A stretch of 64,000 nucleotides of DNA from Onchocerca volvulus (Eukaryota > Nematoda > Chromadorea > Rhabditida > Onchocercidae): positions 15,724,858 to 15,788,857 of the forward strand of contig HG738139.1 in NCBI GenBank assembly GCA_000499405.2. The letters are read 5' to 3'. The notes under the pieces are model-generated. The model saw nothing but the letters and a program-made list of their open reading frames with translations, had not been told where the DNA came from and ran no database searches. The translations under genes were made by a program, and so were the position numbers. Of this stretch, positions 58,830 to 64,000 are shown piece by piece; within the stretch, counting starts at the first letter, position 1; each line of letters opens with the position of its first letter.

Positions 58830-61640
58830 GACTATTTCAGTAAAATGAAAAATTAAAAAAGTGTGGATTCATTTAGGGAATAAAAGAATACGGAAAATAA
58901 GGCTAAATGTTCAAAAATATTCTTCAAAATTATGGAGGCATAATCTTAGTAAATATTTGCAAAATGATTGTCACGGAAATTTGATCTTATCAGTATATGC
59001 AAAAATTTCAAATTTAGATTTGAAGAAATAAAAATAGTAAAAATAAGAAAATAAATTCAAAAAAAAAAGTAATACAATAAAAATGATAAAAACGAATTCC
59101 AAAAAGCGGAAGTGAATATTTATATAGCTGTCATTTATAGAGTTGTCATAGATAATATTTATTAATGAAAAAAAAAGAAGAATATTTGAATAGCTTTTGA
59201 TAAGTAAATAATAAAATCCCTTTGCTTTGAAGTAACCCCAGTTTGAAAATCTTATGAAAGGTAATCTGCAAAAGCTGAAATTTCATTAACAAATCTTCAT
59301 CTATTTTGCGTCGTATAGTTTCTGAAGCGACATCTCCTGTTATTATCAAATATATTTCTGAGACTAAGAGTTTGCATTCTGTTGGAGAATTCCACGAAAT
59401 GATACTTTTTGTCATCTTCCCTGCAATTATCATTGGTATGTTAAAAGAGGATTTTTTTATACAAGAAACTTCGTTCAGCTATAAGATTCAAATAATTTGA
59501 AGATTTTCACGAAGCTCTGAAACCATTGATGTTTGATTCAGTTTTGGAAAATTGATAAATTTATTGAAGTTCTTGCAGCCGTGGCAGGTTATAATTGTCC
59601 AGGAGGTAAACTAACATCACTGGAGCGTGAACAAACCGTTACTCAGATAAATAAATTTCGTTCGCAATTGGCTAATGGAAAACTTAAGAATAAAGATCGT
59701 GGATTAATGCCAAAAAGCAAGAATATGATGGAAATGGTAAAAATATTTTGAAAAATTGTTCAAAAATATTAAAAGTTTTCAAATTTTTATTTTTTCTTAT
59801 TACAATAAATATCAAATTATTTAGTGCTCATATTAGTCATTAATTATTAACTTCTTGATTGCTCAGAGATGGAGTTGTAAATTAGAAAATTCGGCCCAAA
59901 ATTGGGCCGATCAGTGTGCCTTACGACATTCATCAGAAAATCAAAGAGTTGAAATTGGTGAAAATATTAACGGCTTCCGGTCATCAAGATCAGTTGAAGG
60001 TATATCTACTACATTTATATTACAAGAAGTTCAGAAAGTTCTCTAATAGAATCATATTCTCAATAAGTATGAAAGTCAGACAAACGGAATATTGGACAAA
60101 AAAAAAAAAAAATTATCTATATAATGAAGATTAACTATAAAATGAATTTTAAGAAAATTTAAGTATTCAGTTTTTAATGCAAGTGCTGCTATGCATCCTG
60201 TCGAATGGTGGTGGTCACAACTCACAAAATCCTATAGAAATAATCCTTCGAATACTTTGACTCCGGATGTTTACAGTCACGGTCAAGATGTTTTGTATTT
60301 CACACAGGTAAAGGAATTTTTCTAGAAATGAGCATAAATGAGTTAAATCTTTTCCATATTACTTGAAATATTTAAATTAAAGAAAAAAAACCACTCTTTC
60401 TATGCACAACTTATGCTAAAAAATCGTATACTTGATGTAAACTAACAAAATTTCAATCTCAATAAATAATATTTCAGTATTTTATAAGAGGCCAATTGAT
60501 ATTTTTGCTACAAGACCGGATGTCTGTGCAATCTATTTCCATGAGATGATAAACGCCCATTACACGAAAATAAATTTTTTGAGGGAAATATTTGAAAAAT
60601 TACAGCTTAATTAAACATTTGTCATCTTAAATGTAAAGATATGATGAGTCTTTCTCTTTTTTTCTGATGCTCATCAAATTACACACAAAAAATCATTTGT
60701 AAATTTCTTAAACTACATATCCGCTTGGTCTTCAAGTAATTCTAGAAAGATCAGATTGAATGAATCCGATTCCCTCTGCATACGAATTGCAGGCAGACGA
60801 TTTTAATGCTAAGAGCATGAATTTTCTTGTCAATTTTAATTTTCGATGTTAATTTTCAGCTGGCTTGGGGTAAGACCGATAAAGTTGGTTGCGGTGTTGC
60901 AATGCATTGTGATGGTGGTAATGCACTTTTTGTTGTTTGTCACTTTGCTCCTCGGTAAGTATTACTGTTAAAGCATAATGCTCCTAAATATTTTTTTCTA
61001 AATTACCAACTTATTAATCTTGTTGATTTCATAACTCAGGCTAAATATTTCAACAAAAAAGCTATGCAATTTGGATAATTTCATTTCGCTTTCTTATCAT
61101 ATTGAATTAATAATGAAAAAATATTGCATTTCACTTAATTTCATCCATACAACAAGTTTTTGGTGGAAATATAAGAAGAGAGTTGATATACGAACGGGGT
61201 ATTCCATGCAAAGCTGACAAACACTGCCGTACGAAAAGATGTTCACGAGAATCTGGATTGTGCAGAAAATGAAAATTTTTCGCTTTACTTCATTTAATTT
61301 TTGGCTTGGCTACATATCATGTATTTATTTTTCAGCAAAAAAGCTAAAAAAAATATTCATCGTTAAATCCGAATATATTTAGTAATTAGTATTATGAAAT
61401 AAAAAATTGTTGAGTCTTGCTATTATGAAATAAAAAATTGTTAAGTTTTGCTCAAACAAAATTCTTATTTTAATGCTTTACAAAAAAGAATGAAAAAATT
61501 GAGAACTTTTTTTGAATATCACATAAATCAAATCCCTTTCTTTAAATAATAAATAATCAACCAACTAAAAAAGCCAATCAAAATTAGCAAAAGATGAATG
61601 GATTGTCAAAATAATCACGAGCTAAAGTTGTAATTAAGAA
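58830..61640. repeat. Inverted-repeat segment C' (right arm) carrying the second CAP gene
   Basis: Reverse-complement partner of 36915-39855. It stops at GAGCTAAAGTTG near 61640, just where the left arm passes into the cox2 fragment, so the NUMT is absent here. Confidence 0.9.
59399..61272 (+). CDS. CAP/SCP-TAPS venom-allergen-like protein, right copy (possibly inactivated)
   Basis: Plus-strand exons: 59399-59435, 59579-59736, 59867-59999, 60171-60307, 60860-60954 and 61164-61272 (TGA), 669 bases in total and in phase, 222 aa. Signal peptide MILFVIFPAIIIG, then GYNCPGGKLTSLEREQTV, SAQNWADQC, RHSSENQ (His86), GENIN (Glu97), WWWSQL (Gln for Glu), YFTQLAWGKT (Tyr152 where His is usual), CGVAMHCDGG, VVCHFAPR, and a tail with CKADKHCRTKRCSRESGLC. 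Defect: the acceptor expected before exon 6 reads TTTTTGG, where the left copy has TTTTTAG. Using the nearby CAACAAG instead would shift the frame and replace the Cys-rich tail. Otherwise the gene is open throughout. A secreted extracellular role is known for the family; whether this copy is functional is doubtful. Confidence 0.8.
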
Positions 61641-63489
61641 TTGTGACTTTACTTAATAAGTTTGATTGGGTAAACAACTTTCAAGCAAAGGGACATATAA
61701 CTTCCACTTTTTGACACTATCATTTTCCTTTTTTCTTTTATATGATGTCATATTTAAAGAAAAAAATGAAAAAAGTTACGACATTTTATTATCATAAAAT
61801 ATGTATACAGAAATTGAAAAAATCGGAAACCATTGAGAATTTTTCAATTTTTTTTTTTTTTTTTTTGGCAAAATTTTGGCAGTTTCATGCTCTTTGAGAA
61901 ATTAATGGAATTGGAAATAGAAAAAAATAGCTAAAACGATTACGATAGATATTTAATGTCCAAAACTAAAAATAATAAAATAGATTAAACGAGGATGAAT
62001 AAACAGAAATTAGTAAGTGCAACAATTTTTTTCGATGAATGATGATTTGATTATTGATTTAAATATCTTGTGTTAAAAACAATATAGTATCCGATGAGAA
62101 TAAAGAGGGTTACTAGCACTTCATACTGTATCATTTTTATCATTCATTTGACAAGAAGTATCAAACATCAGCAAGATGAACGATTATCACTTATGAAATA
62201 CGAGTGAAAAAATGACGATAATATAAATGGCTCGATAGTTGAATTTTTCAACTTTTTTTTCTTATCATTTTCATGCTTTACAATTCTTTCATCTATGAAA
62301 GTTATCTTCCCGTTAATTGATATTATATTTCTTATTAAAAATCATACTGATAACTAAGGTATCTCTCTTCTGAAGTTTTTTTTTGTTGTTATTATTTTCG
62401 GGTTTTGTTAATTTTTATGACTTTGATTACCATTATTTGGTGGGGAATTAATTCATGTTGGACAACTAACGAATTTCTCTACCTATCAAATTTTCTAAAA
62501 GTTTCTGAAAAAACAAGAGAATTTTATCAATACATTTTATAGATAATGGTAGATTTTAATTATTTCTAAATTCTTAAAAATTTCAGATTTTTTTGTAGAA
62601 TTCTTAAATGTTTTTGCAAGGAGTTGCAGAGGTAGAGAGAAGATAAAATTTTTAATTTTGAATGTTTCGATAACTATAGCTAAAAAATTGTTTGTTCTTT
62701 TCGTTTTTTGAAAGATTTTCAATCTTCATAACAAATGAAACTATATTTCAATTGAAAGAAGTATTGTTTCTGAAAATATTTCATTTCTGAGCTTCTCAAG
62801 ATTGCTTCAAAATTTTTCTTGTTTTCATAAAATTATTAAGAAAATCTAATTAGCAGACAATCGCTTATATTCTTTACTTTGTTACAAATAAATTAAAAAT
62901 TTTTAACGATTCAGTCATTTTAACAAGCTAAGATGACCTTCTAAAAAGTTAAAATGATTGGAAGGCTAAAGAAATTTGAAATTTAGTTTCATACTCACAT
63001 TTTCCAAATATTCTGTGCGATTGAAAATTATGATTCATTTAGTTTATTTGAATTCTAGTGTTTTTTATTCATATCGATTACTCTGAAACCATTTACTTAT
63101 ATTAGGATTGAACTAACAGTTTATTCGAATTTTTCACCCTTAACTTCTCTCTATAATTTATGGAATAAAATCAGACTTGCTGTTTATTATGGTATCAAAT
63201 CAAGTATCACAATTTTCATAGAAAGAAATGAGCACAGAAAAAATCACATAATGATATGTGCAAAAATAGAAGGTCGCAAAAAGTACATGTTGAAAATAAA
63301 AAAATCGTCGAGAAACAAATATCATGATGATACTTTCGGAAAAACAATCAATAAAAAAATCTAAAACCAAAATTATTCCAAAATTTTTTTTGTATTAAAA
63401 CACGTAAAATATTCTCGCATATTACTTATGGACGGCAAAGAGATCAACTTATTGTATAATTCAAAAGAAAACATGAAAATTATAATAAA
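61641..63489. other. AT-rich intergenic region
   Basis: No gene is supported. Poly-T near 61850-61866 and a small AT-driven ORF (62537-62722) only. Nothing else distinctive up to the Helitron-like end. Confidence 0.45.
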
Positions 63490-64000
63490 CTAGCGGGCCA
63501 GGCCATGCTCCGCATGGCCGATCCAGCTATCTATGGGGGCCGACCACGCTTCGTGTGTCCGGCCCCAACTAATCTATATAAATAGAAATGTCAATGTTCG
63601 TTTGTTCAAAATGTTAAACCTCCCAAGTTCTTAAACACGCACATTATCTATATTCGAAATCTTAAATATCGGAAAGTCCTTAACCTCTTGCTTTGAAATT
63701 TTGACACAAAGTTGCAGTCGAATACGCGCATGTTTTTCAATATTCATCGATTGATTTGAAGTTTTTATGCGCGTTGCATTCCAATGGGCAAATGTTTTTA
63801 AATAATTAAGGTGAGCAATTCAAGCTTTTCGTTTGTTTTTTGCTTTGTGAGAAATGTGATTCGTTTATTTTTTGATTTTTGGGGAATGTAGTTGCGTTGC
63901 ACAAATGTCAAGGTCAGGATAGTGTATAATCAAATGTTTCGTTCAAGCAATTTAAGGATTATCTCCCTAATTTCTAATATTGGATTGCGTCTTGAATTGC
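63490..64000 (-). mobile_element. Helitron-like element with hairpin and CTAG terminus (runs off window)
   Basis: On the minus strand the element ends CCCGCTAG|T. GGCCATGCTCCGCATGGCC (63501-63519) forms a perfect 8-bp stem with a 3-base loop, seven bases from the CTAG (63490-63493). This is the diagnostic Helitron 3' architecture. The body aligns with 12480-12980 and the inverted fragment at 31830-32011. No coding sequence is visible in the part present. Confidence 0.7.

Noticed and set aside
1..64000. CRISPR arrays, bacterial operons, ribosome binding sites, tRNA or rRNA genes
   Set aside because: The window is eukaryotic with spliced genes; no regularly spaced repeats with unique spacers and no cloverleaf or rRNA-like conserved stretch were seen by eye.

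Overview
The window reads as nuclear DNA of a nematode. It is very AT-rich and gene-poor. Genes are split into many small exons whose introns mostly end in TTTTCAG-type acceptors. It carries two venom-allergen-like CAP genes that resemble nematode (notably filarial) secreted VAL/VAH proteins, plus a fragment of mitochondrial cox2 that needs the invertebrate/nematode mitochondrial code (TGA = Trp). I cannot fix the species; an AT-rich parasitic nematode, possibly spirurid/filarial, is the best guess. All gene models were spliced by eye from donors, acceptors and phase.

Layout. 1-4854 (+): the 3' part of a multi-exon gene with a ZSWIM3-N-terminal/FAR1-like zinc domain. 4855-12055: AT-rich, no supported gene. 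12056-16720: a cluster of a small secreted-protein family (one broken copy, one intact gene, one degenerate copy), with a Helitron-like element between the first two. A fourth, intact copy lies at 29748-30405, between two nearly identical ~620-bp direct repeats (26598-27218 and 31062-31687). 22407-25073 (+): a seven-exon PGAP2/FRAG1-like multipass membrane protein. 32514-33917 (-): a small single-pass membrane protein.

34.7-40 kb and 58-61.6 kb are two arms of a large inverted duplication. Each arm carries a six-exon CAP gene (37343-39219 on -, 59399-61272 on +). The left arm also holds a cox2 NUMT (about 36195-36915). Between the arms, all on the minus strand, are a tetraspan membrane protein (42040-45672), a secreted orphan (49652-51584), a short Cys-containing ORF (54723-54956) and a single-pass membrane protein with an internal repeat (55973-57597). 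A Helitron-like 3' end with a perfect hairpin starts at 63490 and runs off the window.

Most notable. First, each CAP copy has lost a different splice acceptor (AG to GG) and a different conserved tetrad His, while one exon and its following intron are almost identical and exon 4 is strongly diverged. Second, the small secreted family keeps a conserved LPW-ISGRRLVIRI core and has a shared upstream palindrome. Together these suggest a fast-evolving block of secreted proteins shaped by duplication, mobile elements and decay.
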